Below are positions 17,825 through 26,125 of a stretch of DNA of 64,000 bases, piece by piece. The translations under genes were made by a program, and so were the position numbers. The DNA is taken from contig JAQIBS010000137.1 in NCBI GenBank assembly GCA_027858965.1, positions 62,001 to 126,000 on the forward strand, written 5' to 3'. Position 1 is the stretch's first letter. Every line of letters begins with the position of its first letter. The notes below the pieces were generated by a model. The model had not been told where the DNA came from and did no database searches. It saw only the letters and a list, made by a program, of their open reading frames with translations. Source of the stretch: Kiritimatiellia bacterium. Lineage in GTDB: Bacteria; Verrucomicrobiota; Kiritimatiellia; RFP12; UBA1067.

Positions 17825-18460
17825 TCAATGGATAAAATGGGTCCAGGTTTTGGTAACAGGTTCAGGGGCAGGAATCTGCTCTTTTCCATGCTCAATAATT
17901 TTCATGATCCATGCCATGTTCATACCTAAAACCTCCATGATCTGCTTGCCTTCTTCATCCTGCTCCATCTCTCCGGGCACACGGCCATGGATTACATTCC
18001 AGTAGTTTGAAGCAGGCATGATCATCTCTGCATAGCTGATAAATTTATTCAACGCGTCAACCGTGGGGATTCCACCAGAACGCCTGACAGCGGCAACCGA
18101 CGTACCGACTTTGTGACGGAATAGTCCTCCATTCACTGATGCAACGAAAAAGGCTCGGTCGAGGAAGGATTTCATGGTTCCTCCGACACCGGAAAAATGA
18201 ACAGGAGAACCGAACAGAATGCCATCGGCTTCAACCATCTTCTGTATCCATTCGTTAACTGGATCATCATTGAAGATACACGTGCCGTCCTGACTTTTTA
18301 CACAAGCGTGACAGGCCATGCATCCCCGTATTTTCTCTCTACCGACTTGTATCATCTCTGTTTCAATACCGGACTTTTCCAATTGCTCAAAAACAATTTT
18401 CATTGCACCGGCTGTATTCCCTTTTTTATTGGGGCTACCATTGAATCCTACTACCTTCAT
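17825..18460 (-). CDS. NADPH-dependent FMN reductase/iron-sulfur flavoprotein family
   Basis: 211-aa cytoplasmic flavodoxin-fold protein. MKVVGFNGSPNKKGNT is the FMN phosphate-binding loop, GCMACHACVKSQDGTC a cysteine cluster as in Isf-type flavoproteins (possible 4Fe-4S site), and GSPVHFSGVGGTMKSFLDR the second flavin-contacting segment. RBS AAGGAG precedes the ATG. Likely role: electron transfer or quinone/nitro-compound reduction in an anaerobe; the substrate is unknown. It shares strand with the nitroreductase 240 bp upstream, but palindromic repeats separate them, so co-transcription is uncertain. Confidence 0.85.
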   Translation of the reverse strand: MKVVGFNGSPNKKGNTAGAMKIVFEQLEKSGIETEMIQVGREKIRGCMACHACVKSQDGTCIFNDDPVNEWIQKMVEADGILFGSPVHFSGVGGTMKSFLDRAFFVASVNGGLFRHKVGTSVAAVRRSGGIPTVDALNKFISYAEMIMPASNYWNVIHGRVPGEMEQDEEGKQIMEVLGMNMAWIMKIIEHGKEQIPAPEPVTKTWTHFIH

Positions 18461-18551
18461 AATTCTCTCCTTTTTCAGCCGCTTATGCGGTTATAAAACA
18501 AATTTTTTCAATTAGTTGTCTGTCAAATGATTCTCTGGTTTTGTTATAGTA

Positions 18552-18568
18552 GCCGCTCTCAGAGCGGC
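18552..18568. repeat. Short palindrome in 18461-18698 spacer
   Basis: GCCGCTC-tca-GAGCGGC, a perfect 7-bp stem, followed by degenerate copies of the same motif (ACCGCTCATAGAGC, TACTACAGC). The rest of this 238-bp spacer contains two ACTTTAGAACT strings and no credible gene. Confidence 0.45.
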
Positions 18569-18698
18569 AGATACCGCTCATAGAGCTGTTACTACAGCTG
18601 ATGCGCCAACGGCGCTAACACTTCACTTTAGAACTTTAGAACTCGCGCACTTTAGAACTTCCCACTTCCCTCTCCGCGCGGGTCTAGCCTCTTTGTTT

Positions 18699-19214
18699 TC
18701 ATATTATTCTATAAATTTCATTCAGCGGTTTGCGGTCCGGTCGCTGATCAGATGATTTTTCTTCTTTCGGATATCCGACCGGAGTAATCGCCACGACCGT
18801 TTTTTCTGTTCCGGTCACTCCCAGAGCAGCATCCATTTCCGCGCGGTTGAAGGCACATATCCAGCAGGTTCCGAGTCCTTCCGCCTGGGCAGCCAGAACA
18901 AAATGTTCCAGAACAATTCCTATATCGACATCAAGAATGGAATTTCCCTCCGCACGTTTCCACGCTGTTCCGCGATCACCGATTGCTATGGCAATAGCCG
19001 GCGCTGATTTCAACCAGTCGCGTGGATAAACCGATGCAATTTTCGCACGCAGTTCATCATTAACCACAACCTGAATCTCGAATGGCTGCAGGTTGCAGGC
19101 GGTAGGTGCAAGGCTTACCGCTTCTCCCATGCGTTCAAGGGCATCCATTGGAATCGGCTGATCCGTATATTCCCGGTAGCTGTGTCGTTTTCTGAAAACC
19201 TCATAAATATCCAT
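18699..19214 (-). CDS. Nitroreductase family protein
   Basis: 171-aa FMN-dependent oxidoreductase of the small nitroreductase type. MDIYEVFRKRHSYREYTDQPIP is the N-terminal FMN-binding segment (R-x-S-x-R-x-Y), SLAPTACNLQPFEIQVV the second FMN contact, and DIGIVLEHFVLAAQAEGLGTCWICAFN the dimer-interface helix with the flavin-stacking region. RBS GGAG upstream. Short for the family but complete at both ends. Substrate cannot be predicted. Confidence 0.88.
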   Translation of the reverse strand: MDIYEVFRKRHSYREYTDQPIPMDALERMGEAVSLAPTACNLQPFEIQVVVNDELRAKIASVYPRDWLKSAPAIAIAIGDRGTAWKRAEGNSILDVDIGIVLEHFVLAAQAEGLGTCWICAFNRAEMDAALGVTGTEKTVVAITPVGYPKEEKSSDQRPDRKPLNEIYRII

Positions 19215-19356
19215 AATATATCTCCGTATGTTTGATGGTTAAAATCAAAATAAAGTATATCATGGATTTTCCGAAGATGCAGTGCTTCTTTCTTTGGATT
19301 TCAGCCCGGCAACAATATCAGTGCCGATTTCGCCGAAGCTGTGATAATCATCTCTC

Positions 19357-19396
19357 GCAGAGCCGCAGAGCCGCAGAGCCGCAGAGAGCGCAGAGG
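19357..19396. repeat. Short tandem repeat (CGCAGAGC)n
   Basis: Three to four copies of an 8-bp unit CGCAGAGC, ending in GCGCAGAGG, in the spacer between the nitroreductase and the convergent-side genes. A related purine-rich string (GCAGAGATGCGGAGAGCGCA) occurs near 22771. Confidence 0.6.
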
Positions 19397-19474
19397 TTCA
19401 GGCTGGCCAGAGAATCTGGAAAAGTCTTCGAAAACGGTGCCAGCAACCAAAATGTCGAGTTTTATCTACGCCCT

Positions 19475-22417
19475 CTATTCCCTGACCAGTCCCTCTACAT
19501 CAAATGATGCAATGGCCGGTCGGGTATCTGCTTGCATGGGTTTGAAGTCAATATTCTTCAGACTTATGTTTCTGGTATGTCGGATGAACAGGCCGTAAGC
19601 TGGCAAAGTTCCAAAATTGCCGCCATGCGGATAAGCCTCCGGCTTCTCAGGAATCTTTGCCGGGTCAGGTATTGCTGTCTCTCCACCGGGTACACGCACG
19701 TTCATATTCTCTATCACTACGTTCTCAATGATATGTCCCGGCAGTCCGGAGATGCAGCTGTCATAAGGAGTCTCCGGTTTCCCATTGGCCCATTCGGCAT
19801 CGGGGATGTTATGTTCAATCAATATTTCACGCCATGACTTGTTGCCGATTTCTACATCAAGATTCTTAATGCTGATATCCCGCAGATATCCCACCTTAGG
19901 TTCAAGCCCTTTGTTCCAATAGGAGGAACGTAACCGCGCACCCAGTTTGATATTGAGAGCTATCAGCGCATCGTATGCCTTAATATTTTCTGCAACGATA
20001 TTGCTGGTCTCGGAACCATCCACGGAATAGAGCTCCAGCGCCTTTGACCCATAACAGGTTAAATCGCGACAGACAATATTTTCGTATCTGCCGCGTGTTT
20101 CGGTGCCCAGTTTGAATGCACCGCGGTAGGTGTGGCATATATTGCCGATGGCCTTGATGTTACGGTTAATGCGCTCGGCCGTCTGGCTCTTGATCACAAT
20201 GGCATCATCATCAGAGATAACAGTACAACCCTCTATGCGGACATTCTCACAGCCGGAGAGGTCGATGCCGTCGTTATTACGTGCGGGACGGAGACTACGC
20301 ACCGTAGCATCCCGGATCGTCAGTCCTATGCAGCGAATGTAATGCTGTGTCCAGGCACCCGAATTGATCGTGCTGACGCCCTCAATGAGGACATCCCGGC
20401 AATTTTCCATGTGAATGCAGTTATGACGCCATCCACGTGCACCGGTAAAATACCCCAATGCATTGATTACTCCCTTGCCGGTGACCGCAATTCTGTTCAG
20501 GTCGTTCGCTTTGATCATTGCCTTTTGCGGGTAGAGTTCGCAATTGGTTGCCGCCAGAATCACAGCTCCGGCATTAAGGTGGAGCCGAACGCCATTGCGC
20601 AGCTCCAGAGATCCTGTCCGGTAGGTGCCCGGTGGAAACCAGACAATCCCTCCACCTTGTTTGCCGCACTCATCAATGACTTTCTGCAATGCCTGTTGAT
20701 CCAGCGTAGTTCCATCCCCCTTGGCACCATGCTCTTTGACATTGATAACCTTTCCTTCAGGCGGATTAAAATCAGGCTTCTGCACGGATTGCGGTTTGGG
20801 AGGAAGTGGTTGAGTGGCTTCATCGAAAAGACCAACCTTCTTAGCTATGATGCCATCACTGACATTTCCGCTGCCAAGCTGGCCGAATCCATTGTGTCCC
20901 CATGCCCAGATATCTCCGTTACGGTCGCGGGCGAGAGCATGATGCATCCCTCCAACAAGAGTGACGATATTGCCCAGCGGCGGCACATTTCCTGCATAAA
21001 CACATTTGCCCGTACTCAGGGGGATATCAACAATCTCTTTGGATTTTGTATTTGTCCAGCGAAGCCGTACTTCAGTTGCAAAATCATTGTCGCCTGCATG
21101 ACTCCCAAATGTCAATCCTGTTAACAGACACGATACCGGCTTGCCTTTTTTTATCTGCGCCGGATAGATCAACGAAGCTTCCATCTCGATATATCCTGCA
21201 TTGTGTTTGATCTTGCTTTTATGGGAACCATCTGCGGAACTGCCGCCTACAATCAACGGCTGTGCATTAAAAAAATCTACAACCTCCATATCCTTTACGC
21301 CTGTGTTTACATGGCCCAGATCTGTGTATAGATAGACCAGAGAGGGCTGCCAGCTGCCAGGTTGGGAATCTTTCCAGATCACCTCCCGCCCGGAGATAAC
21401 AGAACCCAATGTATCGCGGTTTCTGCCATAGCTGCCGTCTCCCAGCTCTCCGTAGATACTCCAGCCAGCTGACAAAACCGTCCCCTCGGCAGTCAGGACA
21501 TAGATTGATTCATTTCCAGCTGCCACGGATTGCCCTTTTGCCGGAGTTTCTTTGTTCCCGCCGGGATCTGCCAATGTGGGAGTATAGACAGTCTTCTTTC
21601 CTTTCGTTCCCCAGAAACCACCTCGCTTGCCGGTTGGTACCTGTCCTGAACCATTATATCCCCATGCGTAAATCAAGCCGTCCTTGGTAACAGCAGCGCT
21701 ATGAAGAGCACCAGCTGCAATGCTTACAACTTTTTCCAGCGTTCCTTTTCCAGCCCGTCCGACTACTGGTTGCGGCGCAGCATAGTGTCTGTTCCTGTTT
21801 GATGTGCCGCTGCCAAGCTGTCCATTCCAATTGTTACCCCAGGCAAAAAGAGTGCCATCCTTTCGCAGAGCCAGGCTGTGCTCTCCTCCGGCGGCAATGG
21901 CAATGATATCTTTCAGTTCCGCAACCGGTATGGGTTGTGATGCAGGTTGACCTGTCTTGCAGATCCCATCGCCCAGCTGGCCATGTGAGCGACTGCCCCA
22001 TACAAAAACAGTGCCATTACGGGAGAGAGCTATGCTGTGTTCCCAGCCGGCGGCTATTGCAGTAATATCGGAGAGTCCCGTCACATGAATGGGACGCAAT
22101 TCTTTTTCCTTCAAACCGAAATGTCCGTTTCCAAGCTGCCCGCTGCTGTTCCGGCCCCATGCGTAGACCTTGCCGTCAGCTGTCAGGGCGAGAGTGTGTC
22201 GGGAAGCAGACACTGCAATCACATTGTCCAATCCGGCAACAGGGCGCGGCAGCAATGTGCGACCGGCATCCGGTTGGCCCAGCTGTCCATCGGCATTGTC
22301 GCCCCAGCTCCAGACATGGCCCTCTTTGATGGCAACAGAGTGGTTCCAGCCAGCGGCCAGATCAGCGGCAACAGCACTGATAGAAGTTAAAATAGTTATT
22401 ATAAAAATACGCAACAT
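19475..22417 (-). CDS. Secreted RCC1-repeat/GH28 (polygalacturonase-like) fusion
   Basis: 980-aa exported protein. Signal peptide MLRIFIITILTSISAVAA; GGAG upstream of the start. Residues ~20-545 carry about seven RCC1 repeats (HSVAIKEGHVWSWGDNADGQLG, TLALTADGKVYAWGRNSSGQLG), predicting a seven-bladed propeller, with an inserted beta domain (~330-480). After a Pro-rich linker, GH28 starts at ~554 (VINVKEHGAKGDGTTLDQQAL). Right-handed beta-helix landmarks NNDGIDLSGCENV (~712) and DDDAIVIKS (~734) hold the catalytic Asp residues, and GAFKLGTETRG follows. Expected activity is endo/exo hydrolysis of galacturonan-type or related glycans. Fusion to RCC1 propellers is unusual; they may bind substrate or the surface. 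Confidence 0.85.
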   Translation of the reverse strand: MLRIFIITILTSISAVAADLAAGWNHSVAIKEGHVWSWGDNADGQLGQPDAGRTLLPRPVAGLDNVIAVSASRHTLALTADGKVYAWGRNSSGQLGNGHFGLKEKELRPIHVTGLSDITAIAAGWEHSIALSRNGTVFVWGSRSHGQLGDGICKTGQPASQPIPVAELKDIIAIAAGGEHSLALRKDGTLFAWGNNWNGQLGSGTSNRNRHYAAPQPVVGRAGKGTLEKVVSIAAGALHSAAVTKDGLIYAWGYNGSGQVPTGKRGGFWGTKGKKTVYTPTLADPGGNKETPAKGQSVAAGNESIYVLTAEGTVLSAGWSIYGELGDGSYGRNRDTLGSVISGREVIWKDSQPGSWQPSLVYLYTDLGHVNTGVKDMEVVDFFNAQPLIVGGSSADGSHKSKIKHNAGYIEMEASLIYPAQIKKGKPVSCLLTGLTFGSHAGDNDFATEVRLRWTNTKSKEIVDIPLSTGKCVYAGNVPPLGNIVTLVGGMHHALARDRNGDIWAWGHNGFGQLGSGNVSDGIIAKKVGLFDEATQPLPPKPQSVQKPDFNPPEGKVINVKEHGAKGDGTTLDQQALQKVIDECGKQGGGIVWFPPGTYRTGSLELRNGVRLHLNAGAVILAATNCELYPQKAMIKANDLNRIAVTGKGVINALGYFTGARGWRHNCIHMENCRDVLIEGVSTINSGAWTQHYIRCIGLTIRDATVRSLRPARNNDGIDLSGCENVRIEGCTVISDDDAIVIKSQTAERINRNIKAIGNICHTYRGAFKLGTETRGRYENIVCRDLTCYGSKALELYSVDGSETSNIVAENIKAYDALIALNIKLGARLRSSYWNKGLEPKVGYLRDISIKNLDVEIGNKSWREILIEHNIPDAEWANGKPETPYDSCISGLPGHIIENVVIENMNVRVPGGETAIPDPAKIPEKPEAYPHGGNFGTLPAYGLFIRHTRNISLKNIDFKPMQADTRPAIASFDVEGLVRE

Positions 22418-22958
22418 CTGGGTTCTCCGTAAAACTGATAGATTGAAGAATAATATCTGTAGCTATTCTCTCAGCTCCTGTCGTAAAAAACAAGAAATTT
22501 GAGGTGTTCCATAAGCTGCGCCTGGGGGACGGGCAGAGTCCGCGTTAGTAGCTATAACATCAACTTCTTGTTGTTTTGGCACATTTTTTAAACCACGAAG
22601 TTCATAGCACGAGCTTTGCCCGCAAACCAATAAAAATTTAACATGGATGGACAGGATGGACAGGATAAAGATATGTGAGGCATCCATCTATCCTATATAT
22701 CCATATTGGATTCTTTTGCGCAGAAGACGTGTGCAATTCGATGCCGATAGCGAATAAGGAATATATACCTTGCAGAGATGCGGAGAGCGCAGAGATGGAC
22801 CCCGCAATGGATAGTGTAATAAAAGTTTCTGTTTTATCTGGAGGGACGGTGGCCCACCGTCCGCGGTCCCAGGGCCTGGGACCCTCCAATCCGTAACTCC
22901 GTGGTTGAAAAACGTACACAAAAAACACGAATAAACTGAGAAGAGACGATATTTTGTG
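22418..22958. other. 541-bp intergenic region with palindromic repeats
   Basis: No credible gene. It holds an AGCTATTCTCTCAGCTCCT string (22461-22479) repeated near 60183, a TGGACAGGATGGACAGGAT direct repeat (~22646), and the double palindrome listed separately at 22840. Weak purine-rich repeats lie near 22771. Confidence 0.5.
22840..22887. repeat. Double palindrome flanked by GGAGGG/CCCTCC
   Basis: Two perfect adjacent palindromes, GGACGGTGG...CCACCGTCC and GGTCCCAGG-g-CCTGGGACC, enclosed by GGAGGG and CCCTCC so that the whole 48 bp can form a cruciform with two inner hairpins. The single-hairpin element near 15281 starts with the same GGAGGGACG. Confidence 0.65.
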
Positions 22959-23822
22959 TTATTCGCCAACCACATTAAAGGCGCGGATTGCTTCGAGAGA
23001 TTTGGGCCCAATCCCCTTCACCTTGAGTAAATCTTCAACCGTTTTATAAGGTCGCCCAGCTATGATTCTTTTCGCCCTAGCGGGGCCGATTGTTTTGATT
23101 GTCTGCAGCTCTTCTTCGGTGGCGGTGTTAATATCAAGCAACCCTTGTGGCGCCTTTGCATTTACGACCTGTTCTTTGACTTTCTGCAATTCGCTTTCTT
23201 CATTGCGTTGTAGGGCTCGGAGTTCTGCAATCCGGTCAGAGTCGCTTTCTTCCCAGATTCCGACACGTTTCAGGATAGCAGAAATTTCGAGATCGCGAAG
23301 TCTTTCTATCATTTCGTCACGAGGTACACCATTCGGTGTTTTTCTTCCAATGCCGCGCGTACGGGCCAACCCTTTTTTGATGAGTAGCTCCGCAAGATCA
23401 TCGCCTTTTGCGGTTGTGATGAATCCATAAACCCGGCCATTGGCAGAGCGTCCCAATGCACTGGCAAAGGCTGTGTGAACGGTGAAAGGTTCATGAAGAG
23501 TTTTTTCGATAAATGTTTTAGCTTCATTGCCGAAATGGATTATGCGTTCCGGACCAGGTAATCCAAAATAGCGTGTTTGCTCCCGAACCCGTTGCGCATC
23601 ACTGTTACTCCCTGCTGTGGTTTCGGGACAATCTACATAATAGAGTCTTAAGCAGAAAGATTTCCCCCCACCTTCCACCATTATGCTGTCCCCATCATTG
23701 GATGGGCTGCTGAGCAATCGTACATCGGAGAGCTTCTGCAGCTCTGCTGCTGATAGACGAAGAGCTCCCCCAAGTGTAAATGTTACTGCCAGCAAAAGAG
23801 TTCTTGTAAACAATATGTTCAT
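22959..23822 (-). CDS. Exported staphylococcal-nuclease-like protein with ComEA-type HhH domain
   Basis: The ORF extends to a GTG at 23894, but that codon overlaps its own AAGGAG. The ATG at 23822 gives a clean signal peptide (MNILFTRTLLLAVTFTLGGALRLSAA), so a 287-aa product is preferred despite a weak RBS. An SNase-like domain follows (~30-190; NDGDSIMVEGG, LRLYYVDCPET, GRVYGFITTAKGDDLAELLIKKGLAR). Then comes a charged coiled segment (~200-235) and a C-terminal helix-hairpin-helix pair (LLDINTATEEELQTIKTIGPARAKRII...VKGIGPKSLEAIR) like ComEA. Likely a periplasmic or secreted DNA-binding nuclease, perhaps for nutrient DNA or uptake. Catalytic completeness was not verified. Confidence 0.8.
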   Translation of the reverse strand: MNILFTRTLLLAVTFTLGGALRLSAAELQKLSDVRLLSSPSNDGDSIMVEGGGKSFCLRLYYVDCPETTAGSNSDAQRVREQTRYFGLPGPERIIHFGNEAKTFIEKTLHEPFTVHTAFASALGRSANGRVYGFITTAKGDDLAELLIKKGLARTRGIGRKTPNGVPRDEMIERLRDLEISAILKRVGIWEESDSDRIAELRALQRNEESELQKVKEQVVNAKAPQGLLDINTATEEELQTIKTIGPARAKRIIAGRPYKTVEDLLKVKGIGPKSLEAIRAFNVVGE

Positions 23823-24132
23823 GGTTTTTGATTTCAGTGATCTGTTTGAGCATGAAAATGCCAGAAATTGATACTGATCAAATGTACAATACACTCCTTA
23901 TTACGTCAACGAGATTAATCCGAACTCTACGAGGAATTCAAAGAGTATTATAGACATGACCCGGCTGAGCGGGTGTAAGGTGATACAACGTATGTGATTT
24001 CCCGTGTAAAAATGAAAAGAATTAGAAAAGAATTAGTGTCAGGCATTAAAAAAAGAAAAGCGTAAAAATAAGTTCACTGTTGACAAATATGTTCGGCTGG
24101 ATATCACTGGGACTTAGAATGTCATTTTAAAG
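23823..24132. other. Intergenic region with dispersed short repeats
   Basis: 310 bp without a gene. It contains TATGTGATTTCCCGTGTAAA (from 23991), nearly identical to a string at 13465 before another gene, and GTGTCAGGCATTAA (24036-24049), also present twice near 34960-35013. CCCGGCTGAGCGGGT near 23960 can form a small hairpin. Confidence 0.5.
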
Positions 24133-25320
24133 TCAGGTATTATTCACTCGCCATTTGCTCATTGTGATTTGGTGTTCTCTTCGGAATACCTTGCCGAGAT
24201 AACTCTTACTTGTAAAACCGCAGGCCCTGGCAATAGCCGTAACTGAGAGGTTGGTCTCCGTCAATAGTATTCTCACCCTCTTAAGACGTGTACTCTGCAG
24301 CTCTCCCTGCAGTGTCCTTTGCATGACCTTGCGAAAACGTTTCTCCAACTGTCGGCGTGATACGCCGACGTGTTCCACAATATCCGGAACACCGATAGGA
24401 CTCTGCGCGTTAAGCCAGATATATGAGAGAGCTTCAGATACTATCCTGTCATCGATTTGTACGGCATCAGTGGATTGCCGCGATACCACCTGAACCGGGG
24501 CAAATGTACGATTCATCTTTTTCAGTTTACGAGTGCTGCGCAAGTGGCAATCAAGCAGTCGGGCGGCCTCAAACCCCATGCGTTCTGTATTGAGCTGAAT
24601 ACTGGAAAGGGGAGGAGTTGTTGCTTCACAGATGAGCTCATCATTATCCACCGCCAGAATTGAGATCTCACGCGGAACATCTATGCCTGCAGTAAGGCAG
24701 GCATCCAGTACCTGACGCCCACGCACATCCATGGCGGCAAAGAGTGCGCAGGGTTTGGGCAGTGACATCAGCCATTTACGGAGTTTTTCCCTCTCGAAAC
24801 CCCAGTCTTTCTTCTGTCGAGCAGTAAGCGGTCCGTATGTATGACAGGGGTAACCGGCCTGCTTTGCAGCTTTTGCAAAGGCCTTACCCCGGTCACGCGA
24901 CCAGTTTATTCCCTGAACTTCCCCGACGTACGCGAATTCCTGATATTGACGCTCCAGAAAAAATTCTGCTGCCATCTCACCGACAGCCCGTTGGTCTGAG
25001 GCCATGACACTGTGCAGGTCAAGCACTCCCGGGGGTAGCTGAGAAGCATTCACAGGGTCAATCAGGACAGCCGGTACCTTTGTCGCCAGGACTGCCTGGG
25101 CATAAGCTCTGTTCTGGATAACACCGATTATACCGGACCCTTCCCGGGCTTTCATTGTCAGCAGGCGCTGCTCACCGGGACGGCCCTCTGCGACATGCAG
25201 GCTCCATGGTCCATGGTTACGGACATAGCGCAGAACCCCGCTCAATATATCACGATGCGCCTGTTCGTTGGTTTCGAATAGAAGCGCAACCTGCGGAATC
25301 TCTGTCAGTGCTTTTGCCAT
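24133..25320 (-). CDS. XylR-like transcriptional regulator (LacI-type sensor + AraC HTH)
   Basis: 395-aa cytoplasmic regulator. The ORF extends to 25443, but the segment before MAKALTEIPQVALLFETNEQAHRDIL is non-homologous and overlaps an operator, so the ATG at 25320 is chosen; no clear SD. Residues ~8-275 form a periplasmic-binding-protein-like sensor (ALFAAMDVRGRQVLDACLTAGIDVP, ISILAVDNDELICEATTPPLSSIQ), typical of XylR of E. coli. Residues ~290-395 carry two AraC helix-turn-helices (VPDIVEHVGVSRRQLEKRFR; VTAIARACGFTSKSYLGKVFRREH). It is divergent from the sugar-phosphate operon, and the operator between them recurs upstream of the Gfo/Idh gene at 31944. The ligand is probably a sugar, as in XylR. 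Confidence 0.88.
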   Translation of the reverse strand: MAKALTEIPQVALLFETNEQAHRDILSGVLRYVRNHGPWSLHVAEGRPGEQRLLTMKAREGSGIIGVIQNRAYAQAVLATKVPAVLIDPVNASQLPPGVLDLHSVMASDQRAVGEMAAEFFLERQYQEFAYVGEVQGINWSRDRGKAFAKAAKQAGYPCHTYGPLTARQKKDWGFEREKLRKWLMSLPKPCALFAAMDVRGRQVLDACLTAGIDVPREISILAVDNDELICEATTPPLSSIQLNTERMGFEAARLLDCHLRSTRKLKKMNRTFAPVQVVSRQSTDAVQIDDRIVSEALSYIWLNAQSPIGVPDIVEHVGVSRRQLEKRFRKVMQRTLQGELQSTRLKRVRILLTETNLSVTAIARACGFTSKSYLGKVFRREHQITMSKWRVNNT

Positions 25321-25322
25321 AA

Positions 25323-25388
25323 TACGCAAACTTACCATAAAATGTGCGCAAATGTCATCTTGAAAAAGAGGATAAACAGATTTATAGT
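25323..25388 (+). promoter_or_regulatory. Operator-promoter of the SIS/ROK/HAD/PfkB operon (site A)
   Basis: Direct half-sites TACGCAAA (25323-25330) and TGCGCAAA (25345-25352) start 22 bp apart, two helical turns, the arrangement bound by AraC/XylR activators. Seven bp further is -35 TTGAAA (25360-25365), a 17-bp spacer, and -10 TATAGT (25383-25388). The first 43 bp match site B (31833) at 38 positions. The regulator's own start codon abuts the upstream half-site, so autoregulation is likely. Confidence 0.78.
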
Positions 25389-25441
25389 AGCAATTACCAG
25401 CCACTGATGGCTTAAGTGTGAGTAAAATCTGAAACGGGAAC

Positions 25442-26071
25442 ATGATGAGCGATATAAAACATAATCTGGAAAGTTATGCGGCTGATGCCGCTGCACGGCT
25501 GATGCAGACCGATTTTGCAAAGCTGGCAGAGATCGGAAGCCTGTTGCTGAAAGCAAAAGCTGAGGGCCGGACCATATTTCTGATGGGAAATGGAGGTAGT
25601 GCTGCAACGGCATCGCATGTGACAAACGATCTGGTGAAAGGATGCCGTGTCGAAGACACACCGGGATTCAGAGCTTTGTGTCTGAGTGATTCCAATGCCC
25701 TTGTAACCTGCCTCGCCAATGATTTCTGCTATGAAGAGATTTATTCAATCCTCTTGCAGACCTACGCTAAACCCGGTGATATTGTGCTGGCCTTCAGCGG
25801 TAGTGGAAACTCCCCTAATATTATACACGCACTGAATACGGCAAAGGGTATTGGCATGCTGGCGATAGGACTCGGAGGACGCGATGGGGGCAGGATGAAA
25901 TTACTGTGTGATCATATCCTTATTGCGCCAACCGATTCAATGGAGATGCTGGAGGATATGCACCTCATCTATTTCCACGATCTGGTCTGTGCAATGCGTC
26001 CGGCGTTGGCAAAACTTGCAGGCGTAGATTATCAGGAGTGTGGTTGCCAGGCGGGGATTTGTAGTATGTGA
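25442..26071 (+). CDS. SIS-domain phosphosugar isomerase, GmhA-like
   Basis: 209-aa cytoplasmic SIS protein resembling sedoheptulose-7-phosphate isomerase. IFLMGNGGSAATASHVTNDLVKG is the GmhA-type phosphate-binding loop (GNGGSAA-x-x-x-H). LAFSGSGNSPNIIHALNTAKG is the second SIS phosphate site, and MEDMHLIYFHDL resembles the C-terminal helix with a catalytic His. The end, YQECGCQAGICSM, is Cys-rich. First gene after promoter site A; an alternative start is the adjacent ATG at 25445. Likely isomerises a ketose/aldose 7-phosphate or a related sugar phosphate, feeding the downstream kinase and phosphatase. True heptose specificity is inferred only. Confidence 0.85.
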   Translation: MMSDIKHNLESYAADAAARLMQTDFAKLAEIGSLLLKAKAEGRTIFLMGNGGSAATASHVTNDLVKGCRVEDTPGFRALCLSDSNALVTCLANDFCYEEIYSILLQTYAKPGDIVLAFSGSGNSPNIIHALNTAKGIGMLAIGLGGRDGGRMKLLCDHILIAPTDSMEMLEDMHLIYFHDLVCAMRPALAKLAGVDYQECGCQAGICSM

Positions 26072-26125
26072 TTGTGTTAATTCCAATGACACCTGCGCGT
26101 GGCGCACAAACTTTAGAACTATTAA

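Noticed and set aside
19357-19396. CRISPR-like short repeats
   Set aside because: 8-bp tandem units without spacers; no repeat-spacer array or cas gene was found in the window.
20132-21124. 330-aa plus-strand ORF
   Set aside because: Lies fully antisense within the GH28 coding region; its sequence is a reverse-frame shadow with no recognisable motif.
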